Shown: positions 40,201-53,800 of the stretch, in pieces
Layout: every line of letters starts with the position of its first letter
How positions within the stretch are numbered: position 1 is the stretch's first letter
Source of the DNA: Sordaria brevicollis
Lineage: Eukaryota; Ascomycota; Sordariomycetes; Sordariales; Sordariaceae
Direction of reading: 5' to 3'
NCBI GenBank assembly: GCA_033439795.1
Contig: JAUTDP010000013.1
Span: forward strand, 1,364,001 to 1,428,000
DNA: 64,000 nucleotides
Program-made: the position numbers and the translations under genes
The notes under the pieces: generated by a model
The model's input: only the letters and a program-made list of their open reading frames with translations
Databases searched by the model: none
What the model was told of the DNA's origin: nothing

Positions 40201-42530
40201 TAAAAGGGTTATTTTTAAATAGATTAAAGAGTATAAGAGCGCCTTTTAATTTTTAAAAACCTTATTTACGAAAATTCCGATCTTAACGGAATTTAATCCA
40301 GATAAAAAAATATTTTTAAAAATAAATTATAGTAAATTTATTTTAAGTGGAATTATTTCTTAAAAGGTAAACGAAAACGGTAAAAATATAGTTCGTAAAA
40401 TTATAAGCTTTTATTTTTAAAAGTTTAATTTTACCGAGCGGAATTACCCTATTTATAATAAAGAAATACTTATTATTATTAATTATTTAAAATAATAGTC
40501 AGCGGAATTACGGAATTATAAATTATTTATTATTTTAACGGATTATTAGAATTTCGAATATTTTATAAAATTAAAGAGATTTTTAAAACGGTAAGCGTAG
40601 TAGGCGGAATACCTCTCCCGGTTTAATTTTTAAATCGAATATAAGCCCGGTAAAAACGGAATAATCTTTAATACCTTTTTTTAATAAGATTAAAATATAC
40701 TTACGAATTAAGACCACGAAGCGTAGGATATTTAAATAATACCGGATTCTATTTTTAAAAATTATATTCCGCTCTGTATTTCGACGGCCCAGGTAATCCA
40801 TTTAGGGAGGGAAAGTGTAAATATATTTAAAAATCCGGATTTATAATAATTTTAATTATAAACGGAATTTTATAATTCTTTATATTAATAAGTAAAAGAA
40901 ATTATCTTTTATAACGACCGTTACTTTAATTTGTTTTTAAAATTTAAAATTTAAATTATAAATTACTTTATCGATTCCCTTAATTATTTTCGTTATTAAG
41001 ACCGTTTTTGGGTATTAAGAGCCCTTATATATATTAAGTCCGAATTAATTATATTATTTAATACCGATTAACGTTTTAATATCCTTCGTATTATTTTAAT
41101 TTAAATTATTTATAATTTATATATATTAAGATACTTTAATAAAAAAGGTATTATCGTAATACTTTTTTAATATTTTTATTAACTTCTCTTTAATTTTTAC
41201 GTCCAATAATTCCTTTACAATTATTATATTTACAATTCTACGAAAGTTTAGAGGGAATAAAAGAAAGGCTTCTTATATTTATTATTAATTTTAGAATAAT
41301 TTAATAAAAATATATAAATAAATTTTATTATTAATTTTTTAGAATTTAAAAATAATATTTATTTTTAAGTTATAAAGGATAAATTTAGTAAAACCGTATT
41401 CTTTAAATTTATACCCTCTATAGAAATTGAATTTTACGCCGAGCGTTTCTTTTAGTATTTTATTCGTTATTACGGTTTCTTAAAATTTATTATTAACGAT
41501 CGTAATTCCAATTAAATTAACCGCTTTTAAGTTAAATTATACGAATTCTTAAATATTAAACGTTTATTTAATACTATTTATTATTTATAGACTAATAAAA
41601 ATTTAAAATATATAAATTAAGAAATTTATACCTATTTATATATAATTATTAATTATATTCAAGATAATTAGAATAAATAGTACCCTATAGCGTAATTAAC
41701 TATTAATAACCGGATTAATACTTTAATAAATATATTTCTATTTTTTATTATTTATAAGTTCGATTTTAAATTCCTAATTTCCGTAATCGAAAACCCTTCC
41801 GATCGTTAACCTTTACCTTTATTTTCGGAAAAACGGGCTTAAGAATTCGTTAAAAAATTGTAATAAATTACAGATTTATATTAAATTATTATAATAACCG
41901 TTATTTAAAAGTAAAAAAGATTTATTAATTATAATCGGTAACCGGCAGAACGTTTCGTAATTAAGGATAAAATTTAGTTTAACTTTAAAAATTATACTAT
42001 TAACCGTTTAAAGAAGAAATTCGATTAATTTTATACGAAATATACTATTTTAAAAGTATTATTTCCCTATATAATCGAATTATCTAGGCTTCTCCGTACT
42101 ATTTATAACGTTTTCTACATCGATTTTTTGCATAGAATTATTAATAACCTTTTCCTTAAATAGAAATTTATTAACGAATAGCCCCCGGTTATTAAAATTA
42201 AAAGAGAATTAGAATATTAAATAGAAGAAATTCTCTACGCTAATACTATTAAGAGGAGAAGAAGCTTAATAAGAAAAGTCTTAATTAAGTAGAAAAGATA
42301 TTATAACCCAATATAGGAATTTTTAAAAAATTTTAAAAATATTATTACTTTAAACGAATTTAAAGTTTAATATAATTTAATAACGGATAACAACGGCCTA
42401 ACCGATTAGTATATTAAAAAATTCCTATAAAAAATTATAAGCAGGGCGAAATATATTACGAATAGAATAAGGGATTTTTAAATACGGATTAAAATAAATA
42501 ATAAATTATTTGGGGTAGGGCCCCGGCGAA
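37250..42530 (+). pseudogene. Element F gag-pol with chromodomain, RIP-destroyed
   Basis: On + the reading gives gag (about 37270-38650), protease (about 38720-38820), RT (about 39320-40100), RNase H (about 40290-40600), integrase (about 40980-41990) and a chromodomain (about 42208-42340, starting with a E-Y-Q-V-E-E-I-L block). The RT N-terminal 116 codons are still open (39323-39673) and keep the K-G-F-I-R, R-K-P-G-G-G and D-R-Y-L-L-L-L-I blocks of gypsy RT. The catalytic box near 39872 reads YIND. Stops elsewhere are RIP-type. Confidence 0.83.
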
Positions 42531-42829
42531 ATTAATAATCAATTTAATTTAAATATCCTTTATTAAATTATCTTTTATTACTTCCAATATAAATTCTCCG
42601 ATAACGGTCTCTTCTTCTTTTTTTTTATAATCGGATATATAAATACTAGCGAAATTATAAATATTTAAGGGTTTACGGGCGTAATAATAGAAAATAAGAA
42701 GCGTAGGACAATAATTTTTTAAGTGCGAAAACTTAGCGGTAATAAAAGAAGAGGAAAATAAAGGGTAAATATTATATTTAAAGTAAATATTTAAGGGGAA
42801 ACGTTACGTTTCCTATTATTTAAATTTAT

Positions 42830-43907
42830 TATATTACTTTTTATTATTTCTTTCGACCTTTTTTCCTTTTTTTTTTTTTTTCGCCGATAGGGGTTATATA
42901 ATAGTAATTTCTTCGGTAACGGCGGTAATAATATCGGTAACGGTAATATTAACGTCGGCGGCGATATAAATATTATAATCTTTAATTAAACGGTTAAATT
43001 CCGTACGTTAATTACTTATTTATTTTACCTTTTTTATATTAATTATTAAATTAAATAATTACTCTTTAAGATTTTCGAATTTACGGATTCGCTCTTTAAA
43101 AGCTTGGATTTCTATAATATTAATTAAGCCGTCGGTAATTTTAATAAAAGAAAAAGGCTCCGTAAGAAGCGCTTTAACGGTAATCCGATTAATAAAACCG
43201 TTAAATAATATTAATAATTTAAAGAATTATTAGGAAAAGAAAAAAAGAATAAAAATTTATATAAGAATAAAGTTTTACTTTTTTAGGATTTAAAATCCCA
43301 ATAAAATTTTAAATGTAACGAAGTAATTATCGTAGGAATTTTTAAATATATACCCTTTAATATATTAAATTTTAAAGGCGGATTAAATTTAAATAAGAAT
43401 AGGTTCGTAATTTTTATAAACGTATTAATAAAATAAATATATAGAAATAGAAAAGTTTTTATTAAATATAATATAATTATACCTATTAATTAAGTAGCCT
43501 TTATATTAAAAATTTTAAAATTCGGCCCTAGATAAAATATATTCGCAAATATCGTTAGGAATAAATTTATTAATTATATTAATAACGGTAATATTAGGCC
43601 GAATTTAATAAGGTTTTGGTAAAATAATAGGTTTAAGAATAGCGATTTTAATAACGTCTTTATTATAGCGAGAAGCGGGAATAGGAATAGGCGGCGGAGT
43701 AAGCGAATTAATAACTTTTTATAGGGTTAAGAATTTACGGAAAAATTCGAATTAAATAACGGTAATAGGGGTATTTATTTTAATAGTAATTAATTAATAA
43801 TTAATTAATACGCCCGTAAAGGGATTAATAGGAGAATAACGATAATAATAAAAATAATAAAAATAATAGAAATATATTTAATACGCATTAATAGGAATAT
43901 ACGCTAT
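42830..43907 (-). pseudogene. Element F antisense ORF between pol and 3' LTR, product unknown
   Basis: Read on the minus strand from 43907 (ATA, probably a mutated ATG, directly after a stop codon) there is a continuous frame of about 220 codons whose interruptions are nearly all TAA of the CAA-to-TAA kind, with a proline-rich block (T-P-P-P-I-P-I-P) near 43690. Near 43230 the reading shifts to another frame (intron or indel) and goes on to about 42830 with K-A-L-L-T-E-P-F-type coding sequence, a charged helical part (F-K-E-R-I-R-K-F-E-N-L-K-E) and a lysine-rich tail (A-K-K-K-K-K-R-K-K) resembling a nuclear localisation signal. The + frames of the same region hold stops not explained by RIP. 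No known domain recognised. Confidence 0.55.
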
Positions 43908-44095
43908 TTAATATTTATAGTCTTAATTATTCAATAAATTGAAGGAGGAAAGAGGAGAGGGAGAGAAGGAGAAAAAAAGGTACGGGGTATATATTAAGGG
44001 TATACGTTGGCGGTACGTCGTTTAATATTTAGGGTCTACGTAATTATATACTTACTTATATATAATACGTTTAATTAGGAGAAGGGGGGGGCTAA

Positions 44096-44322
44096 TATTA
44101 TAGGGTTAATACCCGTAGTTAAATCTAATTAATATTGCTAATCGTACCGCTAATCGCGGTCCTTGCCGCTACGGCAAGCGGAGTGGCCCGTGCCCGGTCC
44201 TTAAAAGGATAGCTAACTAGTGCCGCCCAAAGGGCGCTTCCTTTCCTCTCTTTTCCTCTTCGTAGAACCTTATCGATTCGTTAAGACCTAGCATCTATGC
44301 TAACTGTACTGTGCCCCTTACA
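44096..44322 (+). repeat. 3' LTR of element F
   Basis: 227 bp, starts TATTATAGGG, ends CCCCTTACA. Its first 60 bases are mutated and its 3' half is unmutated (for example ATCTATGCTAACTGTACTG), the mirror of the left copy. Confidence 0.94.
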
Positions 44323-44799
44323 GATAAAGATTCTAATTATTCGCCGGTTACCAATCGTTAGAATTAGCGTAAACGTCTTCGCCGCGGTATTACTAATAAT
44401 ATTACGAGAAATTTATTCGAATTAAGTAGAACCGCTATTTAAAGTAAGCTATTATCCGTTTATATTAAAAGGTTTATTAAAAAATTTAATAAGTAAAGTA
44501 AAGTTTCTTTAATATTTTATTCGCTTTATTTCTTTTAGTTATATAATTAAATATTCTTTAAAAATAATATAAGAATAAAATAAAGGATTCGGGTAGAATT
44601 TAAGAAGGTTATAACGGGTAAAGAAAGGAAGGCGTTAAAGGAAGTAATAGAATTTTAATAAAAAAGAAGAAATTAGAGGTTACTTTATTATTAATTTAAT
44701 TCCAATTATTACCGAAGGTATTTAATATATATATATAAATAAGGATAAATATAATAATTTCGGGACCGTTCTATTATTATTTCCTATACCCTTAGGAAA
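44323..44799 (+). pseudogene. Element D ORF3, 3' part
   Basis: Resumes after the F target duplication GATAA (44323-44327). An arginine/lysine-rich segment (about 44330-44440) is followed by AT-rich sequence up to the 3' LTR at 44800. It probably holds the basic C-terminus of the unknown ORF3 protein; the stop cannot be placed. Confidence 0.45.
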
Positions 44800-45208
44800 T
44801 ATTATAGGACGGATTCTTTATTAAGATAAGGTATATTAGGGTAATTTAACGAATTCGTTAAATTAGTTTGACGGATCCGTTTAGGGAATCCCGATATAAC
44901 TTTGTATAGTATTCGATAATAATGGACGGATCCGTTTCCTTCGGAGATGGATTCTTCCCTTAATTAATTAATTATTATTTATTATTAGAAATTCTTATTT
45001 AATAATTTGTTCATTAACCTAAGTCCTAAGTGGTGATTGTCCGTATTTTAACGAATCCGTTATTTGAAAGTAACGACGTCGCTACGCATTAATCCTATTA
45101 ACGAATCCGTTATTAGTAGTTTAAAGGCCTTATTGCGAACCTGCCAGTTGACGACTTCGTCAATAGGTTAGAATAGTGACTACGAATCCGACTGCCGGGT
45201 TCGTAGCA
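44800..45208 (+). repeat. 3' LTR of element D
   Basis: 409 bp, starts TATTATAGG, ends CGTAGCA. The mutation pattern is the mirror of the left copy: the first 330 bases are mutated, the last 80 unmutated, including a hairpin TTGACGA/TCGTCAA near 45157. Target duplication ATACG follows. Confidence 0.93.
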
Positions 45209-45213
45209 ATACG

Positions 45214-47530
45214 GTTATTACCTATATATAATCGAATATATTAAAAAGTAGAATCCTATTAAAATTTAAAACGTAAAGGAGCGATTATAAAAATTAAAGG
45301 AAATTCGTAAAGTAATATAACGTTATTAGAATTAAATAATAAAAGCGTAAAAGAAGGGGTATAATAAGAGGTATATATTAATTAAATTTTAACCGGGCGA
45401 CGTTGTAGGCCTATTAATTAAGAATTTCTAATTTAAAAATAGGAAATTAATACTTATATATATTAAAATTAAAGTATTAAAGAAAATTAATTCTTAAACG
45501 TATTAAATAATTTTACTAATATAATATAATTAAATATATAACGTTTTTTTAATTAATTTACTAAAACCTTAAAAGAGTAAAAAAAATAAAAATTACAAAA
45601 TACTATTATTAGAATTATATAATAAATAAAAGGAATAAAAAATTAAAGAAATCGTAGATTATTAAAAAGTAAATATAAATTAAATGTTCTTAATTAAATA
45701 AATAGGGTAATCCGTAGAATATAATATTTAAGAATTTAAAAAGTATTTCGAAAATACGTAAAAAGCGCTTTCTAAATATTAAAAAGCTAAATAAAGGTAT
45801 TATAAAAAATAAAATAATTAATATAAATAATATAATAAGAATTTATTATTCTATAATTATAAAAAATAATAAGCGTTAAATATAGCGCGAAATATTATAT
45901 ATAAAATTTAATAGGCGAATAATTACTATATACCCCGACGGAAATAAGAATTAAAAATCTATTTATTAATAGGAAAAAAAATATTATCGCTAATAAAAAA
46001 TTTACGTAGCTGGATAAATTAAAGGTAGCCTATATTAGAAGTAAAATACTTAAGGACTAATAATTTAGCTTTAAATATTTTAATACAATATTAATTAAGA
46101 AATAATTACGCCGAACCGTAAATTAAAATTACGAAGAGCTTAAAAAATCCGAATATTAAAAACCGGAAGAAGAACCTCTTTAATATTTTTATTAAATTGG
46201 GAATTCTCTATCCAATAAAAATAAGTAATTAAATTTAAAAAAATTTAAAATAGCCGGTAAATTTTCTATTAAAATTATAAAAGATTTAATATATTAAAGG
46301 AAAACCGCTCTAATATTTCCTACCGGATTAAAGATTTTCCGTCCGATAAAAATAAAATAATTAAATTAAAAGAATTTAAATTAGCCGGCAAATTCTTTAT
46401 TAAAATTATAAAAAATCTAATATATTAAAACGAGAACCGTTTTAATATTTCTTATTAAATTAAAGATTTTCCGTCCAATAAAAATAAAATAATTAAATTA
46501 GGAGGATTTAAAATTAATCGGTAAATTCTTTTTTAACGTTTATTCGTAAATAACGTTAAAAATTACTTAATTTAAAGTAATTATAGCGGCTTAAACTATA
46601 AAAAAATTTATAACCCGATTAATAAATATAAATATTAATAAAACTTTTTAAATTAAAGAAATATAATAAATTATTAACTATATAGAATAAATAATCGTTA
46701 ATCGATAATATAGCTTAAAATATTTCCAATTTCTAAAAATAATTAATATATATTAAGGCTTTTATTAACCTAATTAACCAATTAAGGTTAATAAATCCTT
46801 TTTTATATTTTAGGGATTATAAGGGTTTAATTTTAAAAAGAAGAAAAATAATTCGAATTAAACTTTAAAACCGATTCCGGATAAAATTCTAATCCTAATT
46901 TAAAATAGAATTTCTATCTTATTTCGGAATTCCTTTAAAATCCTTAATTATTTAAAGTAAAATACTTTCTATTTGGGGAAAGAACGCAAAGGGAAAAGAA
47001 TACCGAAATGGTAAATAAAATGCGTAATATATAAAAATTAAATTATTTCGGAATTAGTTTCTAAAAATTTAATAATAACTTTAAAGGGCGAATATTAACT
47101 ATAAAACTAATTAATTACTATAATACCGCGGCTAATAAACGTAAAAATATTAATATAATATAAATAATTAAAATAAGCGGGGACCGTTACTTCGTCCGAT
47201 ACGTTAATATAAATATTATTAATCGGTTTTTAAATTTTTTAATAAAATTACTTAGCGCAAAAGCGTTACCCCTATAAATATTATAGTAATTATTATATAG
47301 TAATATAATTTAGGGATTAAATTAGCCGGGGGGGGGAGTAACGCTAATATGTAAAATAGGAATAAATAATTAAATAATATAATAGAACCGAAATGTAGCG
47401 TAATATACGAACGGAAAATAAAGTTTTATATAACGTAATATATGAATGAAAAATAGGGTTTTTTAAAATAGGAAATAAAGTTTTCTACGGATTATAATAA
47501 TTAATATTAGAATTATAAGGGATTATAGCT
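45214..47530 (+). pseudogene. Element C 3' part: end of pol with ~44-residue tandem repeats
   Basis: Continuation of element C after the D insertion. The first part (to about 45600) fits the integrase C-terminus. At about 46150-46540 there are three tandem copies of 131-132 bp; on + they encode repeats of about 44 residues with a shared pattern (S-N-K-N-K, then F-K-x-A-G-K-F, then I-K-I-I-K-x-L-I-Y). A one-base length difference breaks the frame between copies 1 and 2. From about 46560 to the polypurine tract the sequence is AT-rich and shows no recognisable domain. No known family recognised for the repeats. Confidence 0.55.
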
Positions 47531-47548
47531 TTTAAGGGGGGGGATAAT

Positions 47549-47834
47549 TATAAGGGTATTATTAAGAAGGCTTAGGGGGACCCGTATAATTAAAGTATAG
47601 TAGTTTAGGACGACGGATAAAATAATAAATAAAATAAGGATAGTAGGATATAATATAGAGGAAAGGATTTCGGAGTCCGGGCGCCGACCGTTCTAGACTT
47701 ATAGGGAAGCGTTTAAATATAAAAGAAGATAGTTCCTAGTTAGAGATTTATATTTGGTTAAATTAAAATTTTTCTCCTAAAATAGACTTACCTTATGCGA
47801 TTTACTCTCATCCTCTCGTACCTGTGACTTTATA
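47549..47834 (+). repeat. 3' LTR of element C
   Basis: 286 bp, starts TATAAGGGTATT, ends ACTTTATA. The start is mutated and the last 50 bases unmutated (for example CTCTCGTACCTGTGAC). Target duplication TTTCC follows. Confidence 0.93.
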
Positions 47835-47839
47835 TTTCC

Positions 47840-50800
47840 CTTTTCGTCCCCTATTAATCTATTAAACGGTTTAATTAAACGACTTTATTACCCTACTAAT
47901 TTTTATCCTCCGTTCTATTAAACCTTTCTTCCTTTATTAATTAATTTTAATATTCTTTTTTTAACCGTTAATAATATTATATATTCTAAAGATATATATC
48001 CTTATATACCGTTTTACTTAATATTACGATTATTATATTTAATATTTTATCGATATTCATTTATTATTTATCCCTCCTTTCAATACCTATATAAGATTTA
48101 TTTTAAACTTTTCCGCTAATAATTAGGTACGTCTAATTACGGTAGTAAAATAGCAAGGCCCTAATTAATAATTTAATACCTATTAGATAATTAATTTTAA
48201 TTAATTAATTATAAACCTTTAGTAAATAGTAGTATTTATTCAAAAAAAGTATCCTTAATAATTCGCCGGCCTATTTCGAATACTTATATAATAGGTAATT
48301 AACCGAAAAATCGAAGTCCCTAACGCCCTAAATAAATAATATTTTATACTCCGCCCTAATTAATTTATAATTAGTAATTTCCTATAGGACGATCCTAAGT
48401 TAAAATAAATCCCTTATAGTTATTAACCTATTATCCGTAATATTTTATAATAATTTATAATTTCCCTATAAGTATTAAATAATTAAGTACCCTAATTATT
48501 CCCTAATTTATTTCCTAAGGATTATCCGCCTTCCTTTATTAAATAGCCTAAAATTATTACCCTTCGTCTATTAATGGATTTTATTTAATAATCGTTAAAT
48601 TAAACCGAATTATAAAGCGACCCAGCCTAATTCCTATTTATTAATACCACCTTTAAAAAAAGGCTATAATTAATACCGCCTAGGGTATTTATAAATAATC
48701 GCCTATTAACTCCCCTAAAAGAATCTAATACCAGCCTATCGATAAAATAACTATTAATACCTTAACTATCAACTATTTCGGCAAATTAACCGTCAATAAT
48801 TTAATTATCAACTACCCTAATAAATTAACCGTTAATACCCCAATTATTAACTATCTTAATAAATTAACCGTTAATAATTTAATTATCAATCGTCCAATTA
48901 TTAATTATATAATAATAATTTATAATAAGTATTTTCTAATAATCCGATATAAGTTTTAAAGAATTCCTATTTAGAATTTAAAGACCGTCGGTAAATTTTA
49001 TAATAATTATAACGGATATAATAAAGAATTTTTCTAATATTAATAGCCCTATCTCAATATTCAAAATTACTTAAATCGGCTATTTTAACCCCGAAATCAA
49101 AATTTAAAACTATAATTCAATAATTATAATTAATAACGACGTTTATTATAAAGATATTACTATTTTTTAAGACGCCGTAATAATTAACGTTAATAATAAT
49201 AATAAAAAAGATTTTATTAAAAAGAACCTATACTAATTCCTCCGTAATATAGCCTAATAATAATATACTACCTAAATTTCCGAAGAGGAGCGTTAAAAAT
49301 TCTATAAAGATTTCGGTAATTAAAAAACTACCTTATTCCAATCGTTCGGCATAAATTTAATAAAAGCGGTAATTAAATTAATAATATATATTTTCTTACG
49401 TAACGATTTTATTAATAAAAAATCGTTCCGAACCTACGCTACGGCTCGTATATAATACGCAAAAGCGCTTAATATAACTTTTAACGAATAATTCAAAACC
49501 TAAATTTTTATTAATATATATCCCGGCTTTCAATAAATATACCCCCAGCCTACTAATATTCGTAAATTCTATAAATAAATTAACGCAATTAAATTAATAG
49601 TTAAAATATATACCGATTTATTAAATTATAAACTTTATATAATTATACTAAATATATTTATTACAATAATTATTAATATAATTAAAATTATTAAAATTAA
49701 TTATATAGCCGTTAATAACGGCCTTAACGCCTTTGCAAATTATAATTTCAATCGCTCGAAGAATAAGGATAGAAATAAACGAAAAAAAGTAAATAGAAAT
49801 AGAAATAAAGATAAAAATAAAAATAGAAATAAAGGTAGAAATAGGAACGGAGGTAGAAATAAATATAAGAAGGGTTTTAATAAAAAAAGTAAAAATAATT
49901 AAAAGAAGAATAAATATTGTTATAAAAGTATAATTTAAAAATTAAAACGCTTATTAAAAAAGTATATAAGGTCTTATAAAAAGAATTATTGTAAATAAAT
50001 AAAATTACGTAAAGGAATAAATAATTATATAATAGTAGAATTTATTAAAAAGGATAATAGCGATAAAAAAGAATTAGAAAATTATTTAAAGGAGTAAAAT
50101 TATATTTTTAATAAAAAAGTATCTAAAAAAGAGGAAGAATTTATTTATAACCCCGAAGAGGTCGGTAATATATTTATATTTATTTATTCGTTAGCCGTAA
50201 CGGCCAAATCTCTATATATTTATTAAAAATATAATAACGCTTTTAAGGACTACAAATCTTTAATAGCTTATATTTTATTAAATATTTATAACCTATTACT
50301 ACTAAAAAAAAAGGCGCCGAATAAAAATTCTATACCAACCCCGTTAAAGTTAAAAATAAGTAAAATTATTTATATACGACCGATTCCCCCGTTAAATAAT
50401 AATTATATTAAGAAAAACTTATATTATAAAATTAAAATCAAAATCGGTACGGAAATAGATTCAATTTATATCGATTTAGGTTATTCTATACTAATAATTA
50501 ATAAACGTTTTTTTAAAAAATATTAATTAAAAGCAAAAATCGTTAAAACCCCCCCGCGGCTAATAAATAAAATTAGTAAAAGTAAAATTATAATTAATAA
50601 GCAAATTGACGTTATATTCTATATCCTGAGAATAATAGACGGAATCGAAATCCTAAGGCAATTTATAATTATAACGTAATTAATAATCGGTTTAAGCCCG
50701 AATATATTTTTAAACATAAAATTTCTAAATCTTAATTATATAATTATTAATTACCCCCGGTAAATTATTACCTTAGAATTATATAGAAATTTAACCTTCC

Positions 50801-53800
50801 TATTTAAATATATACTAAAATTAATCCCCATCCGCTAATATATAGTAATTATAATTAAAACCGTTATTCCGTTGCGTTTAATAATATAAATCCTAATTAA
50901 TTACCGTAACCTACTCTAAACAAATGTTAATAAATCCCCCCGAAAATATATATTTTATAAAACTATTAATAATATTATTAACTAACTAATATATATTAAA
51001 TCCGTTAAAATAATTATAATTTTAAATATATCCGATATATATAAAACTATTAATCGTAAAAAGAAAATCGGAATTATTGAAGATTTTAAAGATAACGGGT
51101 ATATATTTACGAATTAGGAGAAAATAACACTTATTAATTTAATTACCGAAATAATTATTATAGAAAATTTTATTTTTAACGAAATCGTTAATAAACTAAT
51201 CGAAGTTAACGAAGATAACGTTTACGCTATATTTAATAAAATATTTAAAATGGACAACCCTAAAATCGAAAATTTAATACCAAAACCGGAAGAAAAAGAA
51301 TTAAAACGCGCTAAATTAATAGCCAAATTAATAAAATTAAAAGTATATCGAAAAATAAAAACCAAATTATCCCCGTTAAAATAAACTAAATTTAATAAAT
51401 TTATTATTAAATTAATAAAAATAAAGAAAGCGGCCGAATTGGAAATATTCCCTATCTTTAGAAGCGTTATTAATAGTAACCCGAAAGCGGACTTAAAGCC
51501 TATTAACCTAAACGACTTACCCGGTAAATTATTACCTAAAATATTTAATAAGTATAAAAAATTTAATATCGGCCGTTTAAACGGTATTCTTATTATTATA
51601 ATTAAAATTAGGGTCCGTATTATAAATATTAATTGTAAATTAACGAAATAATTAAAAAAAATTATTAATAAATTTAAATATTAAAATAGAAAAAGTATAA
51701 TGAAAATAAATAAGGATAAATATTTAAAGATTAATTTAATTAAAGGTTAATAAAAGGAGAAGGTAGGAGTAAAATTATATAAATTAAAATTAGAAGAATA
51801 GAAAGTAATTAATAAAATATTTAATAAATTAAAGGATTAAAAAAAATTATTATTTATAAAATACCCTACTCCCTTCGGCTACTTAGTATTTATTATTTAG
51901 AAAATAATTAATAAAATAAAGAAAAGCTAGGTAGTAATCGATTTATAAACGTTAAATTGAATAACGATTTTTAATATTTACCCCCTCTCTAATTAAAATA
52001 AAATTATTAATACCCTAATCGGCTATATATTCTTTATAATTCTTAACGCTTCGTCGTTTTTCCATTAATTCCCGGTTTAATTTCAATATTAAAATCGTAT
52101 AATTTTAATAATATATCGGGGTTTAAAAATTAATTTAATTGTTCTTATAGGCTTTAAGAACTCCCCCTTATATATTTAAAGATTTATAAATAAACGTTTA
52201 ACGAAATTCCGCTACTTTTATTACGTATATATTAACGATATCATTATTTTTAATAAAATAATAGAGGAGTATATTAAATACGTACGTAAAATATTAACCG
52301 TATTTCAAGTAATAAATCTAAATATTAACCCGTAGAAATTATTTTTCGGTTTCCCTTCCGTAAAACTCTTAAATTTCTATATTAACGGACTAAGCTTCTT
52401 AACGACTACGGATAAAATAAAAATATTAATAAAATTTAAAATATTAATTACTTTTAATAACTTCGAAATATATTTAAATTTAACGGGCTTTTTACGTCGC
52501 TTCGTCCCTTTCTATAAATAAAAAGCAAAACCCTTTAAAAATTATAAAATAATTATATTAAAGATTAAGCGCGAAAATAGGATATTACCCTAGGGCAAAT
52601 CGAAAGTAATAAGAAAAGATTATATTTCTAAAATTAAATTCGTCCTAACGAACCGTAAGAAGGAGGTTTTTACTATTTTATAAAATTATTTAATTAAAAC
52701 GGTATATTTAATTTATTAGAACTTAAATCGTATAACCTTTGTTAAAATTAACGCGTTAAAAAAAAATATAAGTATAATCGCTTTTTATATTAAAGGTATT
52801 ATATTTAATTAGAATTAAAAAACCATCCCTATTAATAAAATATAATTAATCCTAAATATTAACTAGAAATTTATTAAAACCGAACAAATATATTAACTAA
52901 CCGAAATAGAAATAGCCGGTTTAATTTAAATAATAAAGAAATTAAAATTATAGTTCTAATTATTAAAATTTCCAATTGTAATTCTTATTAATTATAAAGC
53001 TACTTTAAATATTGTACGCTAAATCTCTTTCGAAATAACCGATATTAATAAATTTAACCCGCGCTTTATAATAATATTAATTATATTAACCCAATTTAAA
53101 TTAAATATACGTTATATCCCCGGTAAAATAAATTACGTCCCCGATACGCTTTTACGCCTTTTAATTATTAATAATAATAAAGAATAAAAAAAAGATTAAA
53201 TTAAAAGTAAATTTAACGATATTTAGAAAGAGGGCTATACCGTTTTTATAATTAAAATAAATTTAGAATTTAAATATAAAATTATTAACGGGTACGGAAA
53301 AGACGCTAGGTTTATAAAAATTATTAAATTCGTAAAGGATAAGAAGGCGTTATATAAAATTAACCTTATTAAATTATTAATAATTAAAGGAATACCCTTT
53401 TATCTAAACGATAATCTCCTTTTTTACTAAATATCGAAATAATAATAAAAGTTATATATTTTAAATGAATATATTAAAGAAATATTAAAAATAATTTATA
53501 ATTCTAAATATTATTTTAATATTAATCGTATAATTAAAAACCTAGTATTATATTCCTTTTTAAAAATAACGCACAAAGTCAAAAATTACGTTAATTATTA
53601 CCCGGAATATTTAAAAAATACTACGTCGAAAAAAAAGCTTTTAAAAAAAATAAACCCGATTAATACCCTACCTATCCCTAATTATATTATTATAATTAAT
53701 TTTATTATTATTCTTCCTATTTATTTAAAAAACGATGTATTTAAAATCCTAAACGGAAATTTTAATATTATTCTTATAATTAGTAGTAAATATAATAAAT

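Larger units (their letters stand above)
36946..44322 (+). mobile_element. Element F: complete Ty3/gypsy LTR retrotransposon nested in D
   Basis: 7377 bp, not interrupted. 227-bp LTRs at 36946-37172 and 44096-44322 are flanked by the identical target duplication GATAA (36941-36945 and 44323-44327). A polypurine tract with a long G run (about 44076-44091) precedes the 3' LTR. It codes gag-pol with chromodomain on + and, unusually, a long ORF on the opposite strand between pol and the 3' LTR. Confidence 0.95.
17835..45208 (+). mobile_element. Element D: long Ty3/gypsy LTR retrotransposon nested in C
   Basis: 409-bp LTRs at 17835-18243 and 44800-45208 are flanked by the identical target duplication ATACG (17830-17834 and 45209-45213). 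After removal of E, F and the Helitron-like insertion its own length is about 11.5 kb, long for a fungal gypsy element, because a large ORF follows integrase. The insertion lies inside the integrase of element C. Confidence 0.94.
12624..47834 (+). mobile_element. Element C: Ty3/gypsy LTR retrotransposon nested in B
   Basis: 286-bp LTRs at 12624-12909 and 47549-47834 are flanked by the identical target duplication TTTCC (12619-12623 and 47835-47839). The right LTR is preceded by a polypurine tract with a run of eight G (about 47534-47544). Its own length is about 7.8 kb; 27.4 kb belongs to element D inserted in its integrase region. Confidence 0.94.
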
